DNA from: JBCCCJ01 sp039029315
Lineage (GTDB): Bacteria; Bacteroidota; Bacteroidia; J057
Length of the DNA stretch: 64,000 nucleotides
Direction of reading: 5' to 3'
Assembly: GCA_039029315.1 (NCBI GenBank)
Contig: JBCCGK010000057.1
Span: 1-64,000 of the forward strand
Shown: in pieces, positions 9,518-19,046 of the stretch
Position numbering within the stretch: the first letter of the stretch is position 1
How the letters are laid out: each line of letters opens with the position of its first letter
Notes under the pieces: model-generated
What the model was told of the DNA's origin: nothing
The model's database searches: none
The model's input: only the letters and a program-made list of their open reading frames with translations
Made by a program: the position numbers and the translations under genes

Positions 9518-11341
9518 TTATTCATTCGCTGTCAATGGAGCCTGGAACTGTTCGATGACCTCCAGCCGGACAGTCAACTGAGACATCAGTTCCTGTTGCT
9601 GAGCCAAAAGTTGTTGATAGGATTGGATGATCTGCCCTTGTTTTTCGACCTTTTCACTAAGTTCCTGAACTGCCTTGGTGAGGGGTACAACGAATTCTGC
9701 ATAGCGGAGACCATAGGCTTCTGATTCTGTAGCAGGTTTGTCAATGCCGCTGAATGTATAACCACTTTCCTGTGCGGCCTGTTCGACTTCCTGTGCAATG
9801 AATCCGGTGTATCGGATAATTTTTTTCTGATCGATGGCTGTACGATGTCCCGATGCAATGTCCCGACCATAGAAAGCTGCAATGTGATCTCCATCCATGT
9901 GGTAGGTAACAGGCCGCAGTCGATTGATGAAATCCAGACCCTTTACATCTTCCTGAACATGCGTTTTGAAGCGACCATCAGAGGTTGCTGTCCAGTTCAC
10001 TGCACCACCGATGGAGGCATGCGCAGCATTGCCGATCATGATTTCATTGTGCCCTGTAACGATGGCACCTCCACCGATCGCGATGGAGTTGATCCCTTTG
10101 GCCTGACTTCCCCAGCCAATCGAGATGCCATGTGCGCCGATCGTTTCTGCTTCTGAGCCGATGGTGATGCTGGAATCGGCTTTTCCTGCGGCATCAAAAC
10201 CGATGGCAATGGCTTTGTGATTGAGCACAGTATCAAAAGCGCCAATCCCGATAGAGGAAGATTGTGCCATGAAACTCGTTCGGCCGATAGAAATGGAATT
10301 TTCAGCACCTGTTTCATTCCGGGAAAGATAGCCAATGGCAATTCCCCCTCTCGCATGTACCTCGGAGTAAGCACCCAGGGTGCTTCCATATTGACCATGT
10401 ACTCTTGTCCGATACCCAACAGTTGTAATATCAGATTCCGACATCAGGATTTCAGATCCAATAAAAGTTGCTCGTGATTTGGTATTTGTATTTTCAAAAT
10501 CAGAGAAGGAGCCCATTCCTGTATTATTGCTTCCCGTTCGATTGGTGTAGCCATTTTTCATCCCCACATAGGTATTTCGGTTGGCTGTGGTCGTATTATT
10601 GAGCCTGTTGTTATCAAAGCCGGCATAGGCGCCAACAAAGGTATTGTAGTCTCCGTGTTCATTGGCGGCTCCTGCTCCATTTCCAAGAAAGGTATTATGG
10701 GTTCCAGTCCCATTGTCTATGCCCGCAGAATCTCCCACTGCTGTATTTCGGACTCCTGTTTCGTTGTCATATAAGGCACTGTACCCTATAGCAGTATTCC
10801 TGGATCCTACGGTATTACTTCGACCGGAATTGGCTCCAAGGAAGGTGTTGTAATCTGCCCCTTCATTTGAATATCCGGCATCTTCTCCGATGAATGTATT
10901 ATCATGGCCATCTATATTTCTGTATCCAGACGTCTCCCCAACAAAGGTATTGTCATAGCCAGAAGTGTTGGCTCTCCCAGCCTCTTTGCCAACAAATGTA
11001 TTGTCTGAGGCCCAATTAACGGAATTGTTCATGCCAGCCCGTGCTCCTATGAAGGTATTGTCTGAGGAGGTGGTATTGATCATGCCAGCCTGGTAACCGA
11101 TGAATACATTGTAATTGGCTGAGGTATTGCTGTAGCCAGCGCTGTTGCCAATATAGGTCGTTCCGGTCCCGGTGGTATGTGCTCTCCCGGCTGAATCGCC
11201 CAGGAAGACATTGTGATTGGCAGTGGTGATGCTTTGGCCTGCCTGTGTACCGAGAACTTCATTGCCAGTTTGGGCGAAAGCCGGGAAAGCAAAGAATAGA
11301 GAAGAACAAAGGAGGATGGAAATTATCTTGAAAACATTCAT
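9518..11341 (-). CDS. YadA-head-like repeat protein with C-terminal S74 chaperone domain
   Basis: A 607-residue secreted protein. I chose the ATG at 11341 because it begins a clean signal peptide (MNVFKIISILLCSS, cleavage after AFAQ); the frame extends upstream into the preceding gene. Residues ~25-450 are 16-residue repeats (NTFIG..AG..N) typical of the left-handed beta-roll of YadA-type trimeric adhesin heads, ending with IGNAAHASIGGAVNW. Then comes an intramolecular-chaperone domain of the S74/endosialidase type (SDGRFKTHV, FIAQEVEQAA, GLRYAEFVVPLTKAVQEL) and a C-terminal coiled coil rich in Gln. In phage tail fibres this domain drives trimerisation and may cleave itself at the Ser of SDGR. 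Closest relative here is 48639-50453. It follows the DUF1566 gene by 37 bp, as does its paralogue by 49 bp, so the pairs are operons. Confidence 0.85.
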   Translation of the reverse strand: MNVFKIISILLCSSLFFAFPAFAQTGNEVLGTQAGQSITTANHNVFLGDSAGRAHTTGTGTTYIGNSAGYSNTSANYNVFIGYQAGMINTTSSDNTFIGARAGMNNSVNWASDNTFVGKEAGRANTSGYDNTFVGETSGYRNIDGHDNTFIGEDAGYSNEGADYNTFLGANSGRSNTVGSRNTAIGYSALYDNETGVRNTAVGDSAGIDNGTGTHNTFLGNGAGAANEHGDYNTFVGAYAGFDNNRLNNTTTANRNTYVGMKNGYTNRTGSNNTGMGSFSDFENTNTKSRATFIGSEILMSESDITTVGYRTRVHGQYGSTLGAYSEVHARGGIAIGYLSRNETGAENSISIGRTSFMAQSSSIGIGAFDTVLNHKAIAIGFDAAGKADSSITIGSEAETIGAHGISIGWGSQAKGINSIAIGGGAIVTGHNEIMIGNAAHASIGGAVNWTATSDGRFKTHVQEDVKGLDFINRLRPVTYHMDGDHIAAFYGRDIASGHRTAIDQKKIIRYTGFIAQEVEQAAQESGYTFSGIDKPATESEAYGLRYAEFVVPLTKAVQELSEKVEKQGQIIQSYQQLLAQQQELMSQLTVRLEVIEQFQAPLTANE

Positions 11342-11378
11342 TTTATGGTGATGTAAGGTGAAAGGAAGGAGGATGGAT

Positions 11379-12098
11379 CTAGTTCTTCCGCACACAGCGG
11401 CAATTATGTCCTGCTGAATCCGACTTTGGATCAGGATCGGGACCGCCATAATCCAGTCTTTGGGTATAGGCATTGGAAGCATCATATTCTGTATCGCTCC
11501 AATATTTGGCTATGGCGATCTGGGAGAGCCCGCTGATCAGATAGGATTGTTTATACATTGCATCCAATTCCAGACGAGTAGGGAGATACCAGTCGCTGTG
11601 ACCATATGCTGTCAGATTGGCACAGGTAGATTGAGCCGTAGACCAATCGACTCCACTGGCATTGTCTGTTGGGTGAACGTACACCTCTTCCCCTTGATAG
11701 CGGATTGGAATAGGGATCATGGGATCTGGCACCTCATCCGCTGGCAGCTTGACATAGCCGCCATTGGACAACTTGATCGTGTCTTCTGAGAGGGAAAGCG
11801 TCTGATACTCATTGGCAGACAGATCTTCCCAACTCGCTCCACTATAAAACCAAAAACTATTGGTTGTAATGTCAAACACCAGCAATCCAGTTGCAGGAGT
11901 CCCTCCCTGAATTGCGACCCGCTGTGTGCTTGTCATCCTCGGAATGAGGATTCCTTTATTGATACTTTTGATATCTAGCATAGCAGCCGCATCGGGATCA
12001 CTGTTGTCCTGGTTAATGCTCACTTGCGAGGACACAGCTATTGGTAACAACATAAGCAGGGGAAGAATCAGCCATAGGATAAGTCTCATTTTATACAT
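11379..12098 (-). CDS. Secreted DUF1566 / Lcl-C-terminal-domain protein
   Basis: 239 residues if started at the ATG at 12098 (MYKMRLILWL); the ATG at 12089 is equally plausible. A longer frame begins at a non-ATG codon inside the promoter and is rejected. The signal peptide ends near IAVSSQ. Residues ~20-100 share the module VSINQDNSDPDAAAMLDIKS..KGILIPRMT with four other proteins here. The C-terminal half is DUF1566-like: PIRYQGEEVYVHPTDN, STCANLTAYGHSDWYLPT, YWSDTEYD and the terminal CRCVRKN. DUF1566 domains occur in secreted and surface proteins of unknown biochemistry and resemble sulfatase-modifying-factor/C-lectin folds. It is the first gene of a two-gene operon behind regulon site B. 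The paralogue is 50503-51726, which has an extra ~150 residues in the middle. Confidence 0.8.
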   Translation of the reverse strand: MYKMRLILWLILPLLMLLPIAVSSQVSINQDNSDPDAAAMLDIKSINKGILIPRMTSTQRVAIQGGTPATGLLVFDITTNSFWFYSGASWEDLSANEYQTLSLSEDTIKLSNGGYVKLPADEVPDPMIPIPIRYQGEEVYVHPTDNASGVDWSTAQSTCANLTAYGHSDWYLPTRLELDAMYKQSYLISGLSQIAIAKYWSDTEYDASNAYTQRLDYGGPDPDPKSDSAGHNCRCVRKN

Positions 12099-12149
12099 GA
12101 TCAATAGGAATGTTAGAGTTAGTAAAAACGAATGGTTCAGAAACCGTGT

Positions 12150-12217
12150 CAAAGTTCCGACTGATTGAAGAATTAGGATTGGACAATTGTGTCAATGAAT
12201 AGGACTCCTGTGCCAAA
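12150..12217 (-). promoter_or_regulatory. Regulon site B: -7 element plus 21-bp direct repeat
   Basis: Plus-strand reading: CAAAGTTC at 12150-12157, 28 bp, ATTGTGTCA at 12186, second half-site CTGTGCCAAA starting at 12208, 21 bp after the first (12187). The minus-strand -7 element is GAACTTTG. A further half-site-like CCGTGTCAA lies at 12144, overlapping the -7 element. It drives the DUF1566/S74 pair. Confidence 0.75.
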
Positions 12218-12342
12218 TTCAGGATGGGACATAGGTTCAAGATACATTTGAATGGGCCTCACGTGATATGAGAAATTTTGAGGACGAGGCAGGTCAGGGT
12301 CAGATCAGATTTATTAACTTATCCACCTGAATCATTTTGCTG

Positions 12343-13191
12343 ATGGAATCTCTCACCTCAACCACCGTATATGCAATTGGCTTACCTGCGGCCTTTTTCC
12401 TGATTCTTTTGGAAGCGATCTATTCGTCATGGAAAAACAGGGGCTATTACCATTGGGGGGATTCCTGGGGAAGTTGGGGATTGTTTGTCGGCAACATTGT
12501 GATGGTACTGGTAACCAAGGCTTCTATTTTTGCTTTGTATTTGTATCTCTATCAGTTTTGCCTCTTTGATCTCAAGCTGTATTTGCCTCTATGGGCTGTG
12601 TGGCTGCTTTCTTTTTTTCTGATTGATTTTACTTTTTATTGGTTTCACCGAGCTTCTCATAGATCGCGCTTTCTGTGGGCCATCCATATGAATCATCACT
12701 CCAGTGAGGAGATGAATTTTCTGGTTGCCTTCCGACAAGCCTGGTTTGGCCCCCTGGCAAAGGTTCCATTCTTTCTCTTTCTTCCGCTCCTATTTCTGGA
12801 CCCAACGATTACCGTTGTATCAGGTGCGATTGCAACCTTGATTGGTGTATTGGGGCACACTCGAACGGTTCCAAAACTGGGGCCTATAGAATGGATCTTT
12901 AATACGCCTTCTCACCATCGGGTTCATCACGGGAGCAATCCAGAATATCTGGACAAGAATTACGGCAATCTTTTCATCATCTGGGATCGGATGTTTGGCA
13001 CCTTTGAAGAAGAAAAGAAGCCAGTGGTTTATGGCATCACCAACAATGTCAGGACCTTCAATCCCTGGAAGATTACCTTTATGGAGTGGGTTGCATTGGG
13101 AAAGGATATGAAACAAGCTGGAAGCTGGAAAGAGGCCATTCAACATGTATGGAAGGCTCCGGATTGGCGATCAGGCAAGCCAAAGAAGTGA
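12343..13191 (+). CDS. Sterol desaturase / fatty acid hydroxylase family membrane protein
   Basis: A 282-residue integral membrane di-iron enzyme. I used the ATG at 12343; two non-ATG codons before it keep the frame open. The histidine clusters of the family are all present: HRASHR (about residue 107), HMNHHS (about 120) and SHHRVHHG (about 190), with four to five hydrophobic spans around them. The family inserts oxygen or double bonds into sterols, fatty acids or carotenoids using O2. The end (FIIWDRMFGTFEEE) matches bacterial sterol-desaturase-like proteins often annotated near lipid genes. The substrate here is unknown. It runs convergent with the adenylate cyclase gene, 46 bp between stops, and has no obvious operon partner. 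Confidence 0.85.
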   Translation: MESLTSTTVYAIGLPAAFFLILLEAIYSSWKNRGYYHWGDSWGSWGLFVGNIVMVLVTKASIFALYLYLYQFCLFDLKLYLPLWAVWLLSFFLIDFTFYWFHRASHRSRFLWAIHMNHHSSEEMNFLVAFRQAWFGPLAKVPFFLFLPLLFLDPTITVVSGAIATLIGVLGHTRTVPKLGPIEWIFNTPSHHRVHHGSNPEYLDKNYGNLFIIWDRMFGTFEEEKKPVVYGITNNVRTFNPWKITFMEWVALGKDMKQAGSWKEAIQHVWKAPDWRSGKPKK

Positions 13192-13237
13192 AGGATTGGA
13201 CCAGGAGATCTGCTGCATTTCTTTTGACATGGTTCGG

Positions 13238-15544
13238 CTATTTCACAAAATACATATCCAACTCGCCCTTGCCTTTGGCGCTGATTTTCCCACGATACTC
13301 GCACGCAAAAACATCCTTGATTCTTTCATAGGTATCAGCAGATACATTGATCCGACCCTGCTCGCCGGCCGTTTCGATTCGACTGGCTGTATTCACAGTA
13401 TCACCGAAGATGTTGAAAGCAAATTTTTTCGTACCAACCACGCCAGTAGTGATGGGCCCTGAATGTATACCAATCCTCGCTTTCCACTGGATCTTATTGC
13501 TCAGATTTCTATTTTCCAGAAAGGCAAGCATCTTTCGAGCTGCACGTACACATTTGATGGCATGGCCAGGATCTTCATCAGGGACACCGCCCACCGCCAG
13601 ATACCCATCCCCGATGGTCTGGATTTTTTCTATCCCCTCCTCCTCCATAATCGCATCAAATCCCATGAAACAATCATTGAGTTCCGCAATCAGATGATCA
13701 GGACTTATTCGAGCAGAAATCCTCGTAAAATCCACAAAGTCAGAAAACAAAATACTTACACTGTCATATTTCCGGGGAGTAGTCTTCCCATATTCTTTCA
13801 ATTCCTCTGCAACCTGAACAGGCAGGATATTGAGCAACAGATTTTCGGATTTTTCTTGCTCCGCTTCAAGTTCTACCTTTTGCTGACCTAGCTTCTTATT
13901 GGTTCTCCGCGTATAAATGAGTCCAATGAGGATGAGAAGGGAAATGAGAAAAAGTAGGAGTCCAATCCTTTGTGCTGCTGCGGTCGTCTTTTGTTGGATT
14001 AGATTTTTCTGTTCCAATAATTGTCGTTCCTGTTCCTCCTGAACCAAGAGGGCTTCTTTTTTTTCTACTTCGGCCTTCGCCAGTTTTTCTGCCTGAGCCA
14101 ACTCACTCAATTGACTCTCTTGTTCTTGCAGAACCAAACGGTCCTGAGCAGACTGAAGTGCTTGCCTTGCACGTTGGGTTTCCAGTTCCTGGTTTTTCAA
14201 TCTTGTTTCTCTGATTTCTTCTGATTGCTTGAGAAGTTTCAGATCATTGTCTTTTTTCTGGGCAGCAAGATTGAGGTTGTTGATTTCCAGTTCTTGTCGC
14301 TCTATGGTTAAATCCTGGATTTCTCCTTTAATTAGAAGCAATTTGGTTTTCTTTTCTGTTTGCTCTAATCTCAGATTTTCCTGAAACAAAGCTTCCTGTT
14401 CTTTTTGGGCTGACCGAAGAAGAGAATCTCTCAGATTCAGATGGATCTTGTAGGTCGTGATAGCCTCTTCATACTCATACAAACCGGAATGAATCTCAGC
14501 AGCGGTTCCATAAACCTCAGATCGTAAGGCAATGTCTTTGCTTGCAATGGCTGATTGAACGGCATTCCGATTGAAATTCTGCGCATTGAAATAGTCCTCT
14601 ATATGCAAATAAATCGTAGCAAGAATATTATTTATTTTGGCTTTGCCTAGCTCATCAGATTGATTTGTGCGGGACAACGCCTTTTGCAAGTATTGAATGG
14701 CAAGTTGGATCTCCCGATTGTTGAAATAGGCAATCCCTGTATTCAGATACAGGCTTGATAATCGTTCTGAATCTCCTTGAAAAAAATCTTCCGCTTTCAG
14801 GAAGGAGGCGATCGACTTGTCATATTTGGCCAGGAAATTATAGGTATATCCCAAATTGTTATAGATGGTTCCCAATTCATCCTTCCAAACCGGGGAAGCT
14901 TCCATCAGGGATTGGATCTGTAGATTGTAATCCAGAGCAGCTTCATAATTCCTGGCCTCCTGATACCCTTCTACTATCTTTCGTAATATTTCCAGTTGAA
15001 AGTCCTCCTCTATTTCTGGTAATGCGAGCAGTTCTGAATAATAGATCTGTGCACTGTCTGGTTTGAAAAGAAAAGCATAGCTGGAACCGATTTTATCATA
15101 AAGCGAAATATTGATTGGTTGATTTGAGACAGAAAGAAGACTAGCTGCTTGCTGATAATAGTCAATGGCTTCTGTATGCAAGGACTCACCCCGGTATAAA
15201 TCTCCCGTACGAATGTTGCTTTGGATCAGTCTTGACACCTGCCCATACTTTTCCAATAGTTCCAATTCTTCCAGCAAATAGCCCAGCGCATTGACAGAAT
15301 TGTTCTCTTGAAGTTCTATTGGAATCAGACCGTTCAAGCTTCTCAGAAGTCCTTTGTCATAATCTACTTGATTGGACAAGGCATAAGCAGCTTCATACTT
15401 TTCCCTGGCAAGATCCACAGATTGCGCCAAACTTGCCTGATCGAGGATTTGCAAGATCAGCATCGTATCTTGCTCCTGCCCCTTCACAGGAGCAGGCAGT
15501 AAACAGGCCAGGATCATAAGACGAAAAACAGATGTCAGCTTCAT
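13238..15544 (-). CDS. TPR-containing membrane adenylate cyclase (class III)
   Basis: 768 residues from the ATG at 15544 (MKLTSVFRLM). Signal peptide, then ~350 residues of TPR repeats (e.g. YNNLGYTYNFLAKYDKSI, GIAYFNNREIQLAIQYLQKA), a long coiled coil rich in Gln/Glu/Leu, one membrane helix (~530-550, RIGLLLFLISLLILIGLIY), and a cytoplasmic class III cyclase domain (~590-768). Metal-binding aspartates sit in ILFSDFVDF and TIGDGYLA. The adenine-selecting Lys is present in EKIQTIGDGY. The usual partner Asp/Thr position is Asn (AFNIFGDTVN). The transition-state Asn and Arg (TVNTASR) are intact. It likely makes cAMP in response to a periplasmic signal read by the TPRs. The start lies 7 bp after the TonB receptor stop, so the two are almost certainly co-transcribed. 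A Crp/Fnr gene lies nearby at 18236. Confidence 0.85.
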   Translation of the reverse strand: MKLTSVFRLMILACLLPAPVKGQEQDTMLILQILDQASLAQSVDLAREKYEAAYALSNQVDYDKGLLRSLNGLIPIELQENNSVNALGYLLEELELLEKYGQVSRLIQSNIRTGDLYRGESLHTEAIDYYQQAASLLSVSNQPINISLYDKIGSSYAFLFKPDSAQIYYSELLALPEIEEDFQLEILRKIVEGYQEARNYEAALDYNLQIQSLMEASPVWKDELGTIYNNLGYTYNFLAKYDKSIASFLKAEDFFQGDSERLSSLYLNTGIAYFNNREIQLAIQYLQKALSRTNQSDELGKAKINNILATIYLHIEDYFNAQNFNRNAVQSAIASKDIALRSEVYGTAAEIHSGLYEYEEAITTYKIHLNLRDSLLRSAQKEQEALFQENLRLEQTEKKTKLLLIKGEIQDLTIERQELEINNLNLAAQKKDNDLKLLKQSEEIRETRLKNQELETQRARQALQSAQDRLVLQEQESQLSELAQAEKLAKAEVEKKEALLVQEEQERQLLEQKNLIQQKTTAAAQRIGLLLFLISLLILIGLIYTRRTNKKLGQQKVELEAEQEKSENLLLNILPVQVAEELKEYGKTTPRKYDSVSILFSDFVDFTRISARISPDHLIAELNDCFMGFDAIMEEEGIEKIQTIGDGYLAVGGVPDEDPGHAIKCVRAARKMLAFLENRNLSNKIQWKARIGIHSGPITTGVVGTKKFAFNIFGDTVNTASRIETAGEQGRINVSADTYERIKDVFACEYRGKISAKGKGELDMYFVK

Positions 15545-15551
15545 CAAGCTA

Positions 15552-17906
15552 TTAATTCAATTCATAAGTTAATCCCAGATGGAAGGTAAACAAAGGTTGC
15601 GGGTTGTAAAACAAGACATCATTGCTTGAGGAAGCATCTATCCCGGCATATTTTGCATTCAGGAGGTTAAACAGTTTCACATACAACAGAAAATTCTTGT
15701 TTATCTCATAATTGACAGAAAGATCGACGGTATAGTAGGCATCATTATAGAGAGAATTTTGATCCTCAAGGCGTAGAGGCGCATTGAGACGGAAAGAGTT
15801 TCTGGTCAAAGACCTCGACGCATAATATTGATCGACTCTGAGGAGAAGTGCTTTGGAAGGAACAGCAAACACAGACAATCTTGCAATCAAATTGGGATGT
15901 GCTCTTACGTCGCTCAGGGTTCGAATTTCATTTTCCAGGGTTCCCAGATTCGTTGTCGTCAAACTCTCTGTCCCTGTTGAATAGTTTAGGTTCAAGGTGC
16001 TTCCCAATTTGATCGCGGGGATCAGGTCCCTCAATCGAAGATATGCTTGAATATCAAATAGCTCTGCAAAAGAGTTTTCATCATTGAAGTATCCCAGGGT
16101 AAAGCCTGACAGTCTTCGATTGGGGCCAAATTCATCAAAAGCAATGTTGTAATTGATGAATCGATCCGTTCTGGTATAGGAGACATTGAGGTCAAGGTTG
16201 GCATTCTGCTGGTTGCTCCACCTCATGCCTACTTCATAAGAACGGGTTTTTTCAGCTTCCAAGGACTCAGATCCTGTAAGCAGAGATTCATATACTCCTG
16301 GCAAAAAGGTATAGCTACTCGCACCAAAGTAAGGAGATGGGGCCCGAATCGCTGTCCCATAAGAAGCACGGAATTGCATGGCCTTGGACACCTTGTACAA
16401 TACCGCCAATCGGGGATTGAATACATCAATCTGTTCTGCAAAATCACCACTGCTTCGATTGAGATACTGACCTCCAAGCATAAGATTTACTTTTCTCCCA
16501 ATGGGCTGAAACACCTGCACAAAAGCACTATATTCCTCTATGCTATGATCTTCAAAAGCAGGACTCACATTAAGCACCTCCTCCCGATCAAAATTCACTA
16601 CACGGCCATGAAGTTCTCGGATCGAATTGCCTGTCCCGGCCAAATATTTCAAGCCAATAGTCATATCTCCTCTCAAAAACAGCGGCAAGTTGAGCGTTTG
16701 CTCCAGGCTATATTCTCTGGAATTTGCCCCCATAAATCGCAATCCAGAGAAGTAGGTATTTTCTATCTGGCTTTTGAAACTCTCCAGATTGGCCGTATCG
16801 GTAATCGTATTATACAACAGGGCATTGAGTGTAGGATGGACTAGCTGTTGGGTAGATCGATTATCCATCGCATAACTCAGGAATTCAAGCGTAGTTTCAG
16901 AATGAATATTCCCGATATTGAATCGACTTCTGGCAACTGCCGAAGTGATATTCTCCCCAATACTTGTCAAGGGATTGGAATAATCTACCGCAGCAGGATT
17001 GAGTCCGATTGCGCTATGGTCCCTTCGGTTCATGCTGAGAACAGACACATTGAGAAAGCGGTAATTGATCTCTCCGCCTAGGGAACGACTTTCATGAGGC
17101 GTATTCTGTACCGTAAAATTGTTGGCATTCGGAGCGCGTCTGAAGTTTGCATCTGCCAACACATTCGTACTGTCTGAATTCGGTCCCAAATAATTCAGGG
17201 GATCATAAAGTACATCCTCATCATAGAACACCCTGCGGTGATCAAGACGGGTATCCATTCCATACAATTTGAACCGAAGGATGTTCTTTCCTCTCCCAAT
17301 TTTTCCACCAAACAACAGATTCAGACTTTTGTAATTATCAGATCCGATATGTAGGCTGGCTTTGGTGAAAACCGGCCGCTCTGAATCTGCCATGACAATG
17401 TTAATAATCCCGGCAGAAGCATCTGCTCCATACAATGCTGCAGCCGGGCCGTAAATTACTTCGATTCTTTCGGCTTGCTGGATCGGGAGTTGGGCTCCAA
17501 TCGGCATCCCACTGACCACATAGGGTTTGATTGGATTTCCATTGATCAGGATCTTGGCATAGGCATTCCCTAGCAGCCCGCGCATCGTGAAGGTTTCTCC
17601 CTCCAGCGCAGAACCTGGCTGTGAAACTCTGATTCCCGGCATGGACTTGAGTGCATCGGCCAGGGTGATGTAGCCATTGCTAAGGATTTCGCTTCTTTGA
17701 ATCACATAGATCGGGAAAGGTAATTCGGACACATCCTGAAGGGATCTACTTGCTGCAGAAACCTGCGTTTTGAGGAGCAGACTATCTTCTAGTAAAAGAT
17801 CCTGTATCCCCAGTTTGTCTAATCTCCGAATGATACCATCTGATTGGGCCTGAATGCCAATGACTATACTACTTGCAACACACCAACAAAGAAATCGTCT
17901 TTTCAT
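15552..17906 (-). CDS. TonB-dependent outer-membrane receptor
   Basis: 784 residues from the ATG at 17906 (MKRRFLCWCVASSIVIGIQA, signal peptide); a longer frame upstream is rejected because it precedes the signal sequence. The plug domain (~50-165) has PFPIYVIQRSEI, TLADALKSMPGIRV, MRGLLGNAYAKILINGNP and RIEVIYGPAAALYGADASAG. The remaining ~600 residues are a beta-barrel with YEVGMRWS and a C-terminal strand LFTFHLGLTYELN. There is no N-terminal CarboxypepD_reg domain and no adjacent SusD gene, so it is not a Sus-type glycan transporter. It more likely takes up a siderophore, vitamin or other small ligand. The cyclase gene follows by 7 bp, suggesting that receptor occupancy or cargo is coupled to cAMP signalling (inference). 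Confidence 0.9.
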   Translation of the reverse strand: MKRRFLCWCVASSIVIGIQAQSDGIIRRLDKLGIQDLLLEDSLLLKTQVSAASRSLQDVSELPFPIYVIQRSEILSNGYITLADALKSMPGIRVSQPGSALEGETFTMRGLLGNAYAKILINGNPIKPYVVSGMPIGAQLPIQQAERIEVIYGPAAALYGADASAGIINIVMADSERPVFTKASLHIGSDNYKSLNLLFGGKIGRGKNILRFKLYGMDTRLDHRRVFYDEDVLYDPLNYLGPNSDSTNVLADANFRRAPNANNFTVQNTPHESRSLGGEINYRFLNVSVLSMNRRDHSAIGLNPAAVDYSNPLTSIGENITSAVARSRFNIGNIHSETTLEFLSYAMDNRSTQQLVHPTLNALLYNTITDTANLESFKSQIENTYFSGLRFMGANSREYSLEQTLNLPLFLRGDMTIGLKYLAGTGNSIRELHGRVVNFDREEVLNVSPAFEDHSIEEYSAFVQVFQPIGRKVNLMLGGQYLNRSSGDFAEQIDVFNPRLAVLYKVSKAMQFRASYGTAIRAPSPYFGASSYTFLPGVYESLLTGSESLEAEKTRSYEVGMRWSNQQNANLDLNVSYTRTDRFINYNIAFDEFGPNRRLSGFTLGYFNDENSFAELFDIQAYLRLRDLIPAIKLGSTLNLNYSTGTESLTTTNLGTLENEIRTLSDVRAHPNLIARLSVFAVPSKALLLRVDQYYASRSLTRNSFRLNAPLRLEDQNSLYNDAYYTVDLSVNYEINKNFLLYVKLFNLLNAKYAGIDASSSNDVLFYNPQPLFTFHLGLTYELN

Positions 17907-18235
17907 CTTAATCCGGAAAAATTCGGCGAGTCCTACACAAAGAGGACAGGCTGGTAACAAGATATCGCCGCTTCACAGATGAGATTCCTCCCTAATATAC
18001 AATTAATCATGGGGAATCCTTCTTTTCGCAAATCAGGAGCAACCCTGGCCCGATTAGGTTTTTAGCAATTCACGTCAGTATTCTCTCCAGCACCCATGGT
18101 ATTTAGCTCTCGTTTGAGTCAGGAAAAACAGGAAGATCCTACCAATGGATGCTAGCGTTGATTCGCTGAATAATTGTATATTGCTTTTACAAATTTGTTT
18201 TTCCTGATTCCTGATATAATTCAATCAGATTCCCT
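17907..18235. promoter_or_regulatory. Divergent intergenic region, TonB receptor / Crp-type regulator
   Basis: 329 bp between divergently transcribed genes, which must hold both promoters. On the plus strand a loose -7 candidate, ACAAATTTG, lies near 18189-18197, about 40 bp before the regulator start. No palindrome of Crp type (TGTGA-N6-TCACA) was found by eye, so autoregulation by the neighbouring Crp/Fnr protein is not supported. Confidence 0.35.
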
Positions 18236-18820
18236 ATGGAACAGCAACTATTTCAATACCTGTCCAAGTATATCACCCTCACGGAAGAGGAAGCGAATGA
18301 GTTGATCAGCATGGACCTGATACGTGCAATTCCCAAAGGCAGCATCTTATTGAGAGAGGGAGAGCGTTCTATCCGATCCTATTTCGTCTTGAAAGGCTGT
18401 CTCAGGAGTTATTATCTCATTGATGGGGAAGAAAAAACAACAGCATTCTATACTGAAAATCAGGGAGTCACCCCACAATGTGTAACAACACAAGAACCTT
18501 CAGCCTATTTCCTGGTTTGTGTCGAGGATTGTGTATTAGCAACGTCTACCTCAGATATGGAGGCTCCTTTTTTTGAGAAGTTTCCACGATTTGAGAGCTT
18601 ATGTAGGGTATTGGGAGAAAAAATGCTCACCAATCAACAAATGTCTTTTGATGCCTATATGAACTCCACTCCGGAGCAGCGATACCTTCTTCTGTTGGAG
18701 AATCGACCTGACCTGATCCAGAGAGTTCCTCAATATCAGTTGGCAAGCTACCTGGGAATCAAACCCGAATCTCTCAGTCGAATCCGCAAGCGCTTACTGG
18801 AAAAGAAAAGGAGTGCATAA
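18236..18820 (+). CDS. Crp/Fnr-family transcription regulator
   Basis: A 194-residue protein with the usual Bacteroidota layout: an N-terminal cyclic-nucleotide-binding beta-roll (~25-120; IPKGSILLREGERSIRSYFV, GCLRSYYL) and a C-terminal winged helix-turn-helix (VPQYQLASYLGIKPESLSRI). The phosphate-binding cassette consensus (G-E-L-A....R-A) is not recognisable (TTQEPSAYFLVC instead), which is common in Bacteroidota members that bind other or no ligands. It is divergent from the TonB receptor/adenylate cyclase operon. A cAMP link is tempting by location but not supported by the ligand pocket. The next gene, 19047, is on the same strand, 226 bp away, with its own -7 element. Confidence 0.85.
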   Translation: MEQQLFQYLSKYITLTEEEANELISMDLIRAIPKGSILLREGERSIRSYFVLKGCLRSYYLIDGEEKTTAFYTENQGVTPQCVTTQEPSAYFLVCVEDCVLATSTSDMEAPFFEKFPRFESLCRVLGEKMLTNQQMSFDAYMNSTPEQRYLLLLENRPDLIQRVPQYQLASYLGIKPESLSRIRKRLLEKKRSA

Positions 18821-19010
18821 GTAGTCAAGCAGAATGGTGAAGGTGTGGGGTAAAGAAGTATAAGGGGAATAAGGTATTGGTTGTCAGCGAATTGATTCAA
18901 GACAAAAATACCGGATTCATTTCGCTCTAGTCTGAAGAGATTTTTTTAGCTTCTCCATCACATCTTAACTTAAGTCAATGAAGTCGGCCCCCGGCCTGCA
19001 TAGCTTTGTG

Positions 19011-19018
19011 TTGTTAAC
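19011..19018 (+). promoter_or_regulatory. Bacteroidota -7 promoter element
   Basis: TAGCTTTG is an exact match to TANNTTTG, 28 bp before the ATG at 19047. A -33 TTTG about 19-20 bp upstream is not obvious. Confidence 0.5.
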
Positions 19019-19046
19019 CAAATAACCTATTAACAATACGATAGTT

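Noticed and set aside
17907..18235. A Crp-type palindrome for autoregulation or cAMP control
   Set aside because: No TGTGA-N6-TCACA-like sequence was found between the divergent genes.
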